From the NCBI GenBank assembly GCA_902651635.1, contig CACRSC010000023.1:1-64000 (forward strand): DNA of 64,000 nt, written 5' to 3'. Every line of letters begins with the position of its first letter. The first letter of the stretch is position 1. The position numbers and the translations under genes were made by a program. A model generated the notes under the pieces. The model did no database searches. It saw only the letters and a program-made list of their open reading frames with translations, and had not been told where the DNA came from. Shown one piece after another: positions 1-11,419 of the stretch. This stretch comes from Mastigamoeba balamuthi. Taxonomy: Eukaryota; Evosea; Mastigamoebida; Mastigamoebidae.

Positions 1-183
1 TCGCGGGGGTGGGTGGGGCGCCCGGTACCAGGGGGGTGTGGTGGCTGCTCCCCGAAGTGTCGGGTTTGAGTGTGTTCTGTCTAGATCTTTCAAAGATAAC
101 CCACCGATTCGACGGGTTGGGGAAACACGATGCGGGACGCGGGGGCCCCTTGCGGTGAGGCGTCAAAGTAGAATAATGTGGAG
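1..183. other. Window edge, no gene seen
   Basis: No supported reading frame or RNA gene is visible before the tRNA. The stretch starts with a G-rich tract. Confidence 0.4.
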
Positions 184-256
184 GGCCTTGTAGCATAATG
201 GTTATTGCGCCTGTCTAGTAAACAGGAGGTTCCGAGTTCGATTCTCGGCAAGGCCT
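184..256 (+). tRNA. tRNA-Thr (anticodon AGT)
   Basis: A complete cloverleaf can be folded. The 7-bp acceptor is GGCCTTG with CAAGGCC. The anticodon stem CCTGT/ACAGG carries loop CTAGTAA, giving anticodon AGT, and the T arm is CCGAG-TTCGATT-CTCGG. No CCA is encoded and there is no intron. A34 would be read as inosine, as expected for a eukaryotic nuclear tRNA-Thr. The TTCGATT loop region supplies the internal B box for RNA polymerase III. Confidence 0.95.
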
Positions 257-262
257 TTTTTT
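256..262 (+). terminator. Pol III T-run terminator
   Basis: Seven consecutive T residues directly follow the tRNA-Thr acceptor stem, the usual RNA polymerase III stop. Confidence 0.85.
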
Positions 263-429
263 CCTCCCGCACGCCCCGCCTCGTGGTTTGCTAACCACCT
301 CTCACCACCACAGATACCATTTATCTCGAACCTGGCCTTCGCAAGTGCAATGGCAGCTGCCGTCCACAGTCCTCCCCTGTTCTGCCCTCGTGCCGCTTCC
401 GTGGAAGCTTTCCACGCGCGTGACGCCTC

Positions 430-650
430 CCGGTGTCGTCGCCCGTGTGGCGGGTCCCCTGGTGTGGAAGACTGACTGCCATCCGATGCTTGCAGTGCCG
501 CGGCTTCCCCTTGCAGCTCTACGCTGCGAGACACCTGCCCCGTTTCACCATCGTGGCTGTGTGGAAGAGCCAGCAAAGCCCTGGTGTCGGGCGAGGAGGC
601 ATACGAGGCGTTCCGCCGCCGGGACAGTAGTCTCATCTCTACTGGTCATA
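430..650 (+). pseudogene. Decayed exon-3 piece of the tandem orphan family
   Basis: A short stretch around 530-600 encodes residues resembling the exon-3 end of the family found at 865-14580. It reads PRFTIVAVWKSQQ where intact copies have PRFVTVAIWESQQ, and is followed by degenerate matches to the C-terminal LRLIS segment. No exon 1 or exon 2 remains upstream, and the frame is broken soon after. This is a relic of a fifth or sixth copy, so the array once extended closer to the tRNA. Confidence 0.55.
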
Positions 651-864
651 ATTCTTGCTCGCGTTTCCATGGCGTGGCGAGTATGAAATCTGCCGGACGA
701 GGTGCAGCACGGCATAGCACGAAGGCTCTCCTGCAATGCACCATCACCTCAACCGGGGCAAACTACCAGAATCTTCTCGTTCAACCCTGCTCTGATATTT
801 CATACAGTTTTTAGTCCACTGACACTCCGTAAATTCCACGGAATAGTTCAGACACTCCATAGCG

Positions 865-1900
865 ATGGCGGAACCAGCGCTCACCACCCCGCGCCTTCTG
901 CTCTCCTTCACCAGCCTCAACGGCCACAACAGGCGCTTGCAGGTACTTTCCGGGGGGTCCGTGGCTGTCCTCCGTGGCTCACCGACCGCCATTGCCTCCT
1001 TTTCCCCCCTGCGTACCAGCGTCTGGAGCTCGTGGTGCCCGAGTCCTGGAGGGTCGACAGGCACATGTCCTCCGACGAGATTGTGATCGCTGTCGTCCGC
1101 GCGATGGCGTGCTGCTGCCCGGACAGGGATGCGGCGCTGGAGGACGCGGGGGTCGTCAAGTGCCCGCTGTGCGCCCGCGTGATCCTCGTGCAGCTCAACG
1201 CGTCCAGCGACCTGCTGGACTCGCACACAGTGGTGCTCCCAAATGGCCCCCGGGTCGAGCGCTTCAGCTTTGCAATCCGGTCGCAGTGCATGTGCGGACC
1301 GCCCCTCACCCGCGCCCTTCGGCTCCCTTTTTTGGCAATTTGCCTTTTTTTCCACAAGAGGAGCCCACGTCCCTTGCCTTTTACAGCCACCAGGTCATCG
1401 ACGCCGCGTGGGTCAGAGTTCAGCTCGGCGATTACACCATTCTCAGCGCGTCTTCGTTCTCCCTCAACAACCGCCGCACGCGGGGCTCGCAAGCGGCCGC
1501 CTCCCCCGCGCCGCGTACGACGAAGGCCTCGCGCTCCCCCGCGGTCCGCTGGGGCAAAATGCCAGCGGAATGCTGCAGCGAACTCGCCATCCCCCCGCAA
1601 GTCACACGGCGGGTCATCGTGCGCGTGATGATACACATGCACATGGAGTGCGACCAGGACATCCTCCCCGTCGTGCTGTGCTGCACCAGCTACATCCGCG
1701 CCACCGTGGCGGGCTGCACCAACATGGTGGTGCGCTGCATGTCGGACAACCGGGTAGTCATCGTGGCCGTGTGGGAGAACCAGCAGGCCATGTCCTACGC
1801 AGATGAGATCTACGCCCGGTGCAAGCAGGCCGACGGGCAGCAGCACCCCGCCACGCACCCCCGCCTGCGTCTCATCTCCGACGTCTCGTGCGTCAAGTAA
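865..1900 (+). CDS. Tandem orphan family, copy A
   Basis: I do not recognise the family. Three exons are supported by comparison with the other copies: 865-942, 1020 to about 1301, and 1387-1900, giving roughly 287 residues. Exon 1 starts MAEPALTTPRLLLSFTSLNG and has no signal peptide. Exon 2 carries a Cys-rich CCCPDRD stretch, a CPLC pair and CMC. Exon 3 has alternating hydrophobic residues suggesting beta strands, a variable Ser/Pro/Arg-rich linker and a conserved end (HPRLRLISDV). The three cysteine clusters could bind a metal. No transmembrane segment is visible, so it is probably a soluble intracellular protein. Intron 1 is canonical. The second-intron donor that is GT in copies B-D reads AC here, so this copy may be mis-spliced or use the nearby GTGCGG (from 1292). 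Confidence 0.6.
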
Positions 1901-2339
1901 CTGCTCCTTCAGGTGTTGTTTTGCCCCGTCCGGTGCTGTCAAGGCCAATAAGACTCTAGTTTTTGTCATAATCTATCGGTGGCAATCCACAGCACTGGGG
2001 ACGGAGGTGGCCCTGATGCCGCCCCTTTTACTGGCGGGCTTCTCGTGACTCCACCGACACCCTGATTCTGCGCCGAGTCGACAGTCATTTCTGGTCAGCT
2101 CGGCATTGCACACACTACTAAACCCGACCTGTGCAATTCTGACATCTCACCCACGACCACTGAACTGGGCGCTAAGATATCAAAAGCGAGAATTTCGTAC
2201 CTCGGTTGGGGGTAAATTTCTGATTTCGTCGGCAATTTTGACCGTCGCCTATTTTTGACACCTCGGCTGCGCCCACGAGTGTAAGTCGCCGAAAGCCGCC
2301 AATCTGGTCCTTCGTGCCCCATCGCACCTTCTTTTTGCT
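1901..2339. other. 3' spacer of copy A
   Basis: No gene is seen. The stretch contains weak matches to the spacer that follows copies B, C and D, consistent with a duplicated unit longer than the coding region. Confidence 0.4.
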
Positions 2340-2830
2340 CGCACTGCGTAGTTGCAGCCTCACCACCCGCGCGTCCTTCTGTAGATCACAGGCATCAACG
2401 GAAGCGCTTAACGCCTGCAGGTTTCACCGCCCTCACGTAGCGATATTCGTTGAGACACTGGAAGCCCCGTACCAGTGCCTGGAGCTGGCGGAGCCCAAGT
2501 CTTGCTGCAGTTCAATAAAGAGGCCTTTAGCAATGTTGCATACACAGCAGTGTGCGGATTTGCATGTCAGAGCCCCAAGGGCTCCTTGCGTGTCATTACC
2601 TGCCCACTCTCCGTGCACGGGCTCCTCGTGAGCTATACGCGTTGCACGACCAGAAGGACTCAGCTTCCCATCTGCTCTCCACGCACGTGCGTGTGTCCGT
2701 TTTCCGCTCGTGTCGATGGGCAAACTTCGTATTGGCTTCCGTGTCAGATTCTGCGACCACAGAGATGCTCCACTGGGGCACTACACAGTGCTGCTGTCGT
2801 GGGCCAGTCATCACTTCTGGCAGAAAAGCG
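2340..2830 (+). pseudogene. Decayed full-length copy of the orphan family
   Basis: Recognisable in order are a degenerate exon 1 near 2357-2422 (matching the TTPRLLL to RRLQ segment), an exon-2 start near 2466-2500 (CLELAEPKS for RLELVVPES), the CPLC-type segment near 2580-2650, and exon-3 fragments near 2700-2810. Frames are broken repeatedly. It lies immediately before a decayed RibD-like gene, in the arrangement seen for intact copy D and its neighbour. Confidence 0.6.
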
Positions 2831-2869
2831 GCGTTCGATTGTGCATGTGATGAATAACGAGCAGTGCGA

Positions 2870-3240
2870 CCTTATGTCAGACTGCAAGCTTCCGAATGCA
2901 GTCCCGGCACTCTCCACACATGCAAAAACCTGGGACCCTGCACATGCCAGCATCGGATTCGCCTGCACTCAGAGCTCTTCCAGCATATTAGCAGCCGGCA
3001 GTGCTCCCGCCAAGTGCCTTCGGGTCCACATCAGTATGCGTCGACAGTGCAGACCCTGGTGATCTCGTTCAGCATCGCTCTGATGTCGCAGTGCCGTCAA
3101 TGGGCAAATGCGGAAGGTGACATGTCAGTCCTGAGGGGGGGACCTTGTGAGACAAAACGGGATTCGGATGTGCCTTAGTGTCAACCACGATGAGGACCAG
3201 GCCCCCGGTGGGCAGTGGGGACTTGCAAGTCAAGCTTAAT
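2870..3240 (-). pseudogene. Decayed RibD_C-type reductase gene
   Basis: The + strand here aligns along most of its length with the minus-strand reductase at 15348-16166, for example around CATGCCAGCATCGGATTCGC (15485 region) and GTGGGCAGTGGGGACT (15940 region). The intron of the intact gene is also present (near 3105-3170), so this copy arose by DNA duplication and not through an mRNA. The central part of the gene is missing and the frames are broken. Confidence 0.7.
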
Positions 3241-3833
3241 ACAAACAGCGAAGTAATGGTGTTTCTGTCATTTGACTTGGGGAGGGGAACCGTGCTGGGG
3301 TTGGGACAAGGGGGGAGTGCTAACAGGGAATACCTGTGTGCTTCAGGCAGTTTTCAGGGTTGTAGCGATTTCAGCCAACCAAATTCTTGGGCCATACCAG
3401 AATCGCTTTGCTGAAACAGCTAACACACAACCAGTGTGTACCAATAACTCGCAAGAGTCGTACCTGATATCAGCACTTCCAACCGCCTTCCTTCAGATTG
3501 CCATCACACGAAATGTTCCCTCTTGATGTAGCTCTGCGAGCTACACACAAAATAACGTAATATAACCTGCCCTGCTCTGCCATTACCAGCTGTATGCCCC
3601 TTCGCCCTTATGTGGACCCCTCCTGCCCAACAACCCTAGCCTGCCGGGATCCCTCCCTTACTGTCCCGAGATGGCTTCGGTATTTTGGCTTGGTGACTAG
3701 CTGCAGGACAGTGCACCAAGGTTGTCCTGCCGTGAACCAAAACCTCAACTGGGGCAAAATGCTATCCTCCTCATTCAACACTGCTCTGATATTTCTTTAG
3801 TCTATTGAATCCACGGAATAGTGCAGACCCTCC
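3241..3833. other. 5' region of copy B
   Basis: No separate gene is seen. The last 150 bases are shared with the upstream regions of copies A and C, including a CTGATATTT element about 50 bases before the start codon. Confidence 0.4.
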
Positions 3834-4851
3834 ATGGCGATGGCGGAACCGACCACCTCCCCGCGCCTTCTGCTGTCCTTCACAAGCCTCAACGGCCACA
3901 ACAGGCGCTTGCAGGTACCTTCCGGAGGGTCTGTAGCTCTCCTCTGTGACGCATTGACCCGCCGACGACCTTTTTAATAACTTACTGAGCTTCCTTCCCA
4001 GCGTCTGGAGCTCGTGGTGCCCGAGTCCTGGAGGCTGGCCCGGCACATGTCCACCGACCAGATCGTGATCGCCGGTGTGCACGCGGCTGTGTGCTGCTGC
4101 CCGGACAGGGACGCGCCGCCGGAGGCCGCGGGCGTCGTCAAGTGCCCGCTGTGCGCGCGCGTGATCCTCGTGCAGCTCAACGCGTCGAGCGACCTGCTGG
4201 ACTCGCACACAGTGGCGCTTCCAAACGGCTCGCGGGTCGAGCGCTTCAGCTTTGCAATCCGGTCGATGTGCATGTGCGGGTCAACAACCCCCATGCCGGA
4301 GTTTCTGACAATAGACCTTGCCCGTTTTCAGCCACCAGGTCATCGACTCCGTGTGGGTGAGGGTGCAACTCGGCGATTGCACAGTCCTCAGCGTGTCGTC
4401 GTTCTCCCTCAACAGCGGCCGCTCGCGGACATCGCCAGTGGCCAACTCACCCACGCCGCGTGCGACAAAGACGAAGGCCTGCCGCTCCCCGGCGCTACAT
4501 TGGGGCAGCGGACCGGCCTGGAGCTGCAGCGAACTCGCCGTCCCCCTGCAAGTTTCACGGCGCTTCATCGTGTGCATTAAGATTCACATGCCGACACAGT
4601 GCGATCCGGACATCATGCCGGTCGTGCTGTGCTGCACCGACGACATCCGCAACAGCGTGGCGGGCTGCGTCAGCATCGTCGTGCGCTGCTTGCCAGGTCC
4701 ACGGATCGTGGTCGTGGCCATCTTTGAGAGCCAGCAGGCCATGTCCTACGGAGAAGAGATGTACCTCCGGTACAAGGAGGCCGACGGGCAGCTGCACCCC
4801 GCCTCGCACCCCCGCCTGCGTCTCATCTCCGATGTCACCTGCCACAAGTGA
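3834..4851 (+). CDS. Tandem orphan family, copy B
   Basis: Exons are 3834-3914, 4002-4279 and 4332-4851, with canonical GT-AG introns in the same phases as the paralogues. The start may be the ATG at 3834 or the one at 3840; the second gives the family-conserved MAEP start. The product is about 290 residues. CCCPDRD, CPLC and CMC are intact. The linker (residues about 145-185) is Ser/Thr/Pro/Lys-rich and varies most between copies, while the region after SRRFIV is highly conserved. It resembles copy D closely. The function is unknown. The conserved cysteines and predicted beta-rich pattern suggest a folded domain present once per protein. Confidence 0.72.
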
Positions 4852-5841
4852 AACGGCCGGCTGGTGAATACACTCTTGCATTGTTCTATATTAATCGACG
4901 GAAAGCCAGAACACGGGAGTCGTGCCTCGGCAGCCCTCTCCCTTCCCCCCTCACGGCGATGCGCGGGCTTCTCGAGGCTGTGCCGGCACCTTGACCGTCG
5001 GAGCGTCTTTATGCAAATATGTCGGCAATGCACACAAGACTTCTGACCCCTGCAATTCTTATGTCTTACCCAGGATCACTGAACTAGGCAACCAGTGTCT
5101 AAGCGAGTACGCCTCATCTCCGATAAGAGTATGTTGCTAATTATGCCGCCTCTTTTGCCACCGTCGCCATTTCTGTTGCCCGGTTCTCCATCTGCCGATG
5201 ATTGGTTTCCTCGCCGCGTTAGCACATGAACATCGGCAATCATCCGATGTTTGGGTCATTGATCTGATGGAATTTCCACTGAGCGCGCTCGCCAACCCCT
5301 ACACATCCTCTTGATGGCTCATTTCAATATTATCTGATCGCAAGAAAACAGGGGACAGTTGTTAGTGATTGCTAGTGTTGTATAGCCCTGACAGATGCAC
5401 TGGAAGGCCCAGGAGTAGTGACCGGAGGCAAGTGGAGACCCAGAACCCTCACTAGGTTGTTCTTCCCCCTTGCTTTCCCCCTCAGAACAGCATTCAAGCC
5501 CAGGCACAGCTTGGATGGGGATGGCTTAGGCCTACTGTAAGTACGGACATACCTTATTCCAAAGCCAGAGCACTCACATTCAAGCCGTTGGAATCAAGAA
5601 ATGCAGTCCACAGGGCTCTGAGGAATTTCTGACTATATCCGAGTCCTGGCGTGAGGACCCGGTGGTTCAGCCATACACGCACGCCAAGTACCCGATGTGG
5701 AACTCACCCTCCCCCCGGTAGCAGGAGGGTGTACGAAGGAACGTCTCAGCTGGGATAAAAGAACGAACTTCAAGCTCAAACCCCGTACTGATATTTTCTT
5801 CAGTCGTTTTTTCCACAGCACAGAATAGTACAGAACGCTCC
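4852..5841. other. Spacer between copies B and C
   Basis: No gene is supported. A block at about 5150-5310 is repeated after copies C and D. The final 100 bases contain the CTGATATTTTC element shared upstream of the family genes. Confidence 0.4.
5150..5310 (+). repeat. Conserved 3' spacer block of the tandem unit (first copy)
   Basis: The block contains TTCTCCATCTGCCGATGATT and an ATCGGCAATC segment. Related blocks follow copy C (7147-7250) and copy D (14870-15010), so the duplicated unit reached at least 400 bases past the stop codon. Confidence 0.65.
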
Positions 5842-6862
5842 ATGGCGATGGAGAAACCAGCGCTCACCACCCCGCGCCTTCTGCTCTCCTTCACCAGCCT
5901 CAACGGCCACAACAGGCGCTTGCAGGTACCTTCCGGGGGGGTCCGTGGCTGTCCTCCGTGGCTCACCGACCGCCATTGCCTCCTTTTTTCCCCCTGCGTA
6001 CCAGCGTCTGGAGCTCGTGGTGCCCGAGTCCTGGAGGCTCGACAGGCACATGTCCTCCGACCAGATCGTTATCGCCGGTGTCCACGCGGTGGCGTGCTTC
6101 CTGGACAGAGACACGGCGCTGGAGGACGCGGGGGTCGTCAAGTGCCCGCTGTGCGCGCGCGTGATCCTCGTGCAGCTCAACGCGCCGAGCGACCTGCAGG
6201 ACTCGCACACAGTGGTGCTCCCGGACGGCGCGCAGGTCGAACGCTTCAGCTTCGCAATCCGGTCGGTGTGCATGTGCGAGTCAACAACCTCACCTGGCCT
6301 GCCTACCCGTTACAGGCATTCTGCCTCTTTTGGGAGTTCCTGACAATAGACCTTGCCCGTTTTCAGCCACCAGGTCATCGACGCCGCGTGGGTGAGGGTT
6401 CAGCTCGGCGATTGCACTGTCCTCAGCGCGTCGTCGTTCTCCCTCAACAGCGGCCGCACACGGACATCGCCAGCGGCCACCTCACCCACGCCGCGTGCGA
6501 TGAAGACGAAGGCCTGCCGCTCTGGACCGGCCAGGAGACCCTCTGAAATTGCTGTACCCCAGCCAGTTCCACGGCGTTTCATCGTGCGCGTTTTGATACA
6601 TCTGCCGACGCAGTGCGACCCGGACATCTGGCCAGTCGTGCTGTGCTGCACCGACGGCATTCGCAGCAGCGTGGCGGGCTGCGTCAGCGTCGTCCGCTGC
6701 TTGCCAGGTCCACGATTCGTAACCGTGGCCATCTGGGAGAGCCAGCAGGCCATGTCTCACGCAGACGAGATGTACCTCCGGTACAAGGAGGCCGACGGGC
6801 AGCTGCACCCCGCCACGCACCCCCGCCTGCGTCTCATCTCCGATGTCACCTGCCACAAGTGA
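5842..6862 (+). CDS. Tandem orphan family, copy C
   Basis: Exons are 5842-5925, 6005-6279 and 6367-6862. The start is the ATG at 5842 or 5848. It is the most divergent intact copy. The CCCPDRD stretch reads CFLDRD, losing two cysteines, while CPLC and CMC remain. The linker is about eight residues shorter than in B. Both introns keep GT-AG borders, and the end of intron 2 (TCTGACAATAGACCTTGCCC) is nearly identical to that in B and D, which suggests recent duplication or gene conversion. Function unknown. Confidence 0.7.
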
Positions 6863-8527
6863 AATGGCCCGTCGTTGGGACAATACACTCTTGCATTGTT
6901 CCAATTTATCTGCGGAAGGTCAGAGCACGGAGTCGTACCTCGGGCTCCCGCCCCTTTCCCTTCCCTTCCCGACGGTGCGCGGGCTCTCGCGACTGCGGCA
7001 ATGCGCGGTGAGAATACGGCAAAGAACGCAGGACTTCTGACCCCTGCAATTCTAATGCTGATGTTCCACCCCGGCTCACTGAATCAGGTCATAAGTGTCG
7101 AAGCGAATCCGCCTCATCTCCGATCGGGGTAAGTTTCTAATGTTGTAGCCACATTTGCCGCCGACCCCCAGATTTGGTGCTCGGGTTCTCCATCTGCCGA
7201 TGATTGGCTTCCTCGCCACGTTAGTACTTGATAATCGGCAATCATCTTGAATTATTCACCCCCCGCCCGCAACTGTGTAAGAGTTAGTATAAGTGCATTT
7301 CGAATATGCCACCAATGCATACAGGCGTCTGTGTGCCATAGCCCCGGGGCCCATTCAGTACCATCGCTGCTCTTGTCTTTTATTCTTGTGCAACAATTAC
7401 TAATGCAGCTTTGGCCATGCCAGACACGTGCTGAACACGCTGATATGCACAGAGCACTACTCTTCTACACTTCGTGACAACACTCTCTTCAGTGCAACCA
7501 TCTTCTCCGTTAACAGTGCGGCATATCTTCCCTGAATGGGGCCACACCTTGCAGATGGGACCATGGCGCATTGTTGCTACAGTGTACTGATAGTCCCGAC
7601 AAGAGTTCTGTGGCATTGCCTTGTATGCATTAATGTCGCACATCTGCTGGTGGTGTCAAAACGTTGCGTGCCAATGTCCACGTGGGTAGCTGTGTCCGGA
7701 AGTGTCCCTGCATCAGCAGCAAGGGTGTGATCATCTTTAGCTCATCTGAGATATCCATGCTACATGTTCTGATTCAGAGTCATCTCTTGTTGGATGCGGA
7801 TGGGGTCTCAGGGGGTCATATGGTGTTCTTGGTGTTAATTGCCTACATTGTAGTCACAGCTCAAGAAAAAGTGGCAGAAGTACGTGGGTTTGGCACAAAA
7901 GTGGTGAAAATGCATCAGAACTGTGTGGGCCATGCAACAATGCAGCAAATTCCATACTTTTTAATCACGGGCAGGGAGGGAATGTGAGCAGAGAATGCCG
8001 GGATGGACAGAGAACCCTGCAGGAAGGGCACTGTTGCATCTGCAGTGCTGTTCACATGCTGGATCACATGACTTATCTAGTACTGGCTGTGCGGGTACTC
8101 CGGTCATGTGCACGGGCCCCTTGTTCTATAGATATGGGCATTTGGGGCTCTGATGGAACAAGCACGTGGTAGACTCGTCAGTTACCTTTGAGGAAATGAC
8201 CTTCCAGCTAGTCATTCTCACAGTGTGCAGGCAATCACAGAGGTAAAAGAAAACGGATTTGAGTGCTCAACAGAGATGGACTATTTCTGGCTCGAGTGAA
8301 GCAATACATGCCCAGCAGGAGCCTGTTCACTGATTTCGTGGAGATTTTTTTGGGATGGAGCGGATTGTTCTGGGCACTCTGGTTGTTTTGACCTGGCCTG
8401 AAGTGCCCTTACATGGAACAGGTCTGGGCCAACTGGATCGCCATCTGGAATGTTGGCTGGCCCAGTTGAGCCTGCTGCACGTGTGTACATCTATGCCAAG
8501 CACCCCCAAGAAGGGGAAGCCCGAGGT
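6863..8527. other. Spacer, then start of AT-richer island
   Basis: The first 400 bases are the duplicated 3' spacer of the family, with the conserved block at about 7147-7250. From about 7260 the DNA becomes AT-richer. Open frames exist but none shows a recognisable domain or consistent coding pattern. Confidence 0.4.
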
Positions 8528-8890
8528 ATATGTCTTTGCAGCCAAACGTACCATTTTACCAGTTTCACTGAAAAAACTAAGTACGAAAAAAAATGTCGTT
8601 TTAAAACGACTTTTTCATGTATCGCTTTCGCGACAGTTGAAAAAGTGTCGCTTTCGCGACAATGACGTCAAATTTGGAATTCGCGAAAACAGGAATCAAT
8701 TGCTTATCGATTTGCGCGTTATTGGAATTCACGAAAATGGGAATTGTTTTCATTTTTATATGTTCATTATGAGTTATTTACACTGACTTAGTTTTTCATT
8801 TTTTTCAAATGTCGTTTTAAAACGACTTTTTCACTTTTTGGTGTTTTTCATGAAACTGGTAAAATGGTACGTTTGGCTGCAAAGACATAT
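8528..8890. mobile_element. MITE-like element with ~45-bp terminal inverted repeats
   Basis: The ends are near-perfect inverted copies: 8528-8572 begins ATATGTCTTTGCAGCCAAAC and 8846-8890 is its reverse complement. Inside each end lies the palindromic GTCGTTTTAAAACGAC. The centre holds paired GTCGCTTTCGCGACA motifs and no coding frame. It is 363 bp long with no transposase, which fits a non-autonomous DNA transposon. No clear target-site duplication is visible, so the superfamily is undetermined. Confidence 0.75.
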
Positions 8891-10289
8891 CATTGCATTC
8901 CCACTGCACCTCTCGGTCTTCTTCTAATGCACTCCCAGTCCACCAAGTTTAAAGTTGAATTTACCCTAACCAACAATATATGAGCTGTGTTATGCAGCAT
9001 GAGTGTGAGAAGCTGAGTGTGCCTTTATCACGTTGATCACGTTTATATGCTTTGCAGATCCAGTTCTGCTACACACTGCTATGCATGCTCTGCTACATAG
9101 TTATAGCAGAAGTGAGTTACAGTAGCAGTGTACGAAGACAAGTGTAGTGAGTGGTATGTAGCGATGGGTGGGTCCACTATGTAGTGTAGCAGAAGCCTGT
9201 ATAGGTGAGTACTCTAGATTTTGCCAGCTGGCTGATTTGCACTTGAATTCATTTGCATACTAAGACAGCAATACAGAAGGAATTGAGTGAAGTAGGTAAT
9301 GCTCCAGGAACAGAAGTGCAAGGCCAGGTGAAACACACAGCTACAGTTTAAGTACAGGAGAGAGGATGAAGAGAACAAACCATATCACTACAGATCATGT
9401 GACATATACTACTTCACAGTGTAACCTGCAGAGGACTGGTCACATGGGTGATCGCCATTGCCCTGAGAAGTGGAATGGAACATCTGGAAGATGGTCTTCT
9501 TTGTTGGTAACAGACAGGGCTGCTTCGTGGAGCCAGGTCAAAGCAGCAGAGAACAAATGCCAGTATGTTGCGAGCAGCTCTGATACAGGTTTGTAGATAA
9601 AACAAACTACAAGTGAAGTTTTAAAAACAAACAATTGAGATAACATACAATAATGTGGTAAAAAAGCATTAAAGAGAGTGAAGCAGCTTGAGATAATCCA
9701 GGCAGTTCACTTCCATAGTGGCTGAAGCAATGTAGGGCAGGGGAAGAGAGAAGAAGAGGAAGCAGAGAAGAGGAAGCAGAGAACCAAGAAAGACAACAGG
9801 AGGACATCTTCTGTGAGGAAGCCATGTGCAGAGCCCAAGTACAGCTGTGTAAAAGCACCTCAGACAGCACTTCAGACACTCAAGGAGTACCAGGCTAGAA
9901 GAGCAGAGCTGCAGGAAGCAGCAAGCAGGATAGAGACAAGGTACAAGAAGGCCATAAAGTATCCAGGAGGAAGTGGCCCTGAACATGACAGCTATCATCA
10001 ACCCCACGTTCTTTATCATAAAGAACCCGTTTCTCTGCCAGCCAAGAGAGCCAATGCACAAGCTTCCCTTGATGGGCAGGAATTCCCCTCAAAAAGGTGT
10101 TATCTGCCAGTGGTTTTCGTCTCCAAAAATCATGACATGCGTGAAGGAAGTAAGCTCGGAATTGGCTGTGCTTCACAACACGAGCAGGAGGCCCATGTGC
10201 GAGTATGTATATAAAATCGTGCATGATTCCACATGGGCAGGCCTGAGAACTGGGGCCTGGAACAAGGAAGGGGGTTATCAGTCAGCAGT
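8891..10289. other. AT-richer island, no supported gene
   Basis: Several frames of 60-130 codons occur on both strands, including a lysine- and glutamate-rich stretch near 9813-9960, but none can be assigned. Short CTGCTACA-type repeats occur around 9060-9190. Confidence 0.35.
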
Positions 10290-10530
10290 TATGTTAGCAG
10301 TTTGTGTTCACCGGCACCGGCACTTACTGTGCTGGCAACACATGCTATGTGCCAGCAGTAAATAGCCACAGGCATATACTGTACCAGTAGTAGATGAGCC
10401 AGCATAAGAAGTAAGAGGCAGTGAATAATGTGATGTGCATTGATGCTTATCATATCAATCACGTTACTATCTGCCAGTGGTAAATAGCATCAGGTGGTGG
10501 CAAATAGCTATCTGCCACCAGCAGATGAAT
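10290..10530. repeat. Degenerate CCAGC/GCCAGTGG repeat cluster 1
   Basis: Short imperfect units of the type TGCCAGCAGTAAATAGC or CTGCCAGTGG recur here in both orientations, separated by 10-30 bases. Related clusters lie at 11300-11375 and 12205-12345. Confidence 0.55.
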
Positions 10531-10699
10531 AATTAGCTTCCAAATGCTTTTAAAAGAGATTAAAACAATTGAAATGAAGTGAGAGACAGAGGAAATACGT
10601 ACAAGTTGATTATGCTCTCGTTCTGGCGCAGGATGCAGTTCAGGTAGAAGTGCTGCCATGCTGTCAGCACAACAGGGTGCCTTACAGCACCACAGGAGT

Positions 10700-11290
10700 C
10701 AGATACACAAAAGTCTGGTTTTTTCTCTCTCGGGAATCGTACTGGTGCTGGTGGTGATGTCTGTGGGGTGTGGAGGAGGGTGTTGGCCTGGAGGTCAGCT
10801 CATTCCTGGTTGGAGCACTCTGCTGGGCAAGCCGTGATGCGGGGGTCCTCTGCTGCAACCTGCTGCCTGGTCCGCATTCCAGGACTCTGGAGTGCTCCCC
10901 ATGCTGGTGCAGCAAAGGAAGTTCCTCAGGCTCCACGCTCTTCCCAGGTCTGGGACCCGGTTCCCCATGTCCCGGGCTGTCCCCAGGCCTGGGACTTCTG
11001 CCACGACCCACCATCAGCAGGGGGGGCAGGCCACTCGTCCTCCACGTCCACGTTCTCATCTCTTGTTCTCCTCGTCCTCCTGGTGCTTCTCGGTCTCCCT
11101 GTCCGGCTCTGCCTCTGAATCGTCATGCTGCTCGTTCTCCTTCTCCTTCTCAAGCTACTGCTGCTGGGCCTCCGGCTCTGGAGACAGCTCCGGCTCAATA
11201 GCAGCAGCAGCTGCTGCTGCTGCTGCTGGCACGGCCTCCTGTTGAACTGGGGCTGCAGAAGTGGTCGTGCAGCTGTCACCTGTGGAACAA
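10700..11290 (-). pseudogene. Unassigned charged-protein remnant
   Basis: On the minus strand a polyalanine run (CAG-type repeat near 11200-11225) is followed by IEPELSPEPEA and then a Glu/Lys/Asp-rich segment (LEKEKENEQHDDSEAEPD), interrupted by stops. The composition looks like a once-coding acidic tract. No domain is recognisable. It could equally be exons with unrecognised introns. Confidence 0.3.
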
Positions 11291-11299
11291 ATACTGTCA

Positions 11300-11375
11300 G
11301 TTTCAATAAGCTAGTCTATGTGCCACTGGTACATAGCTATCTGCCGCCAGCACATGCTATCTGCCAGTGAGAGCA
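11300..11375. repeat. CCAGC-type repeat cluster 2
   Basis: Several copies of CTATGTGCCACTGG, CTATCTGCCGCCAGC and CTATCTGCCAGTG lie within 75 bases, related to clusters 1 and 3. Confidence 0.55.
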
Positions 11376-11419
11376 TGTTGTGGCATCACACTTTGCAGCA
11401 CTCCAACACCACACTGACA

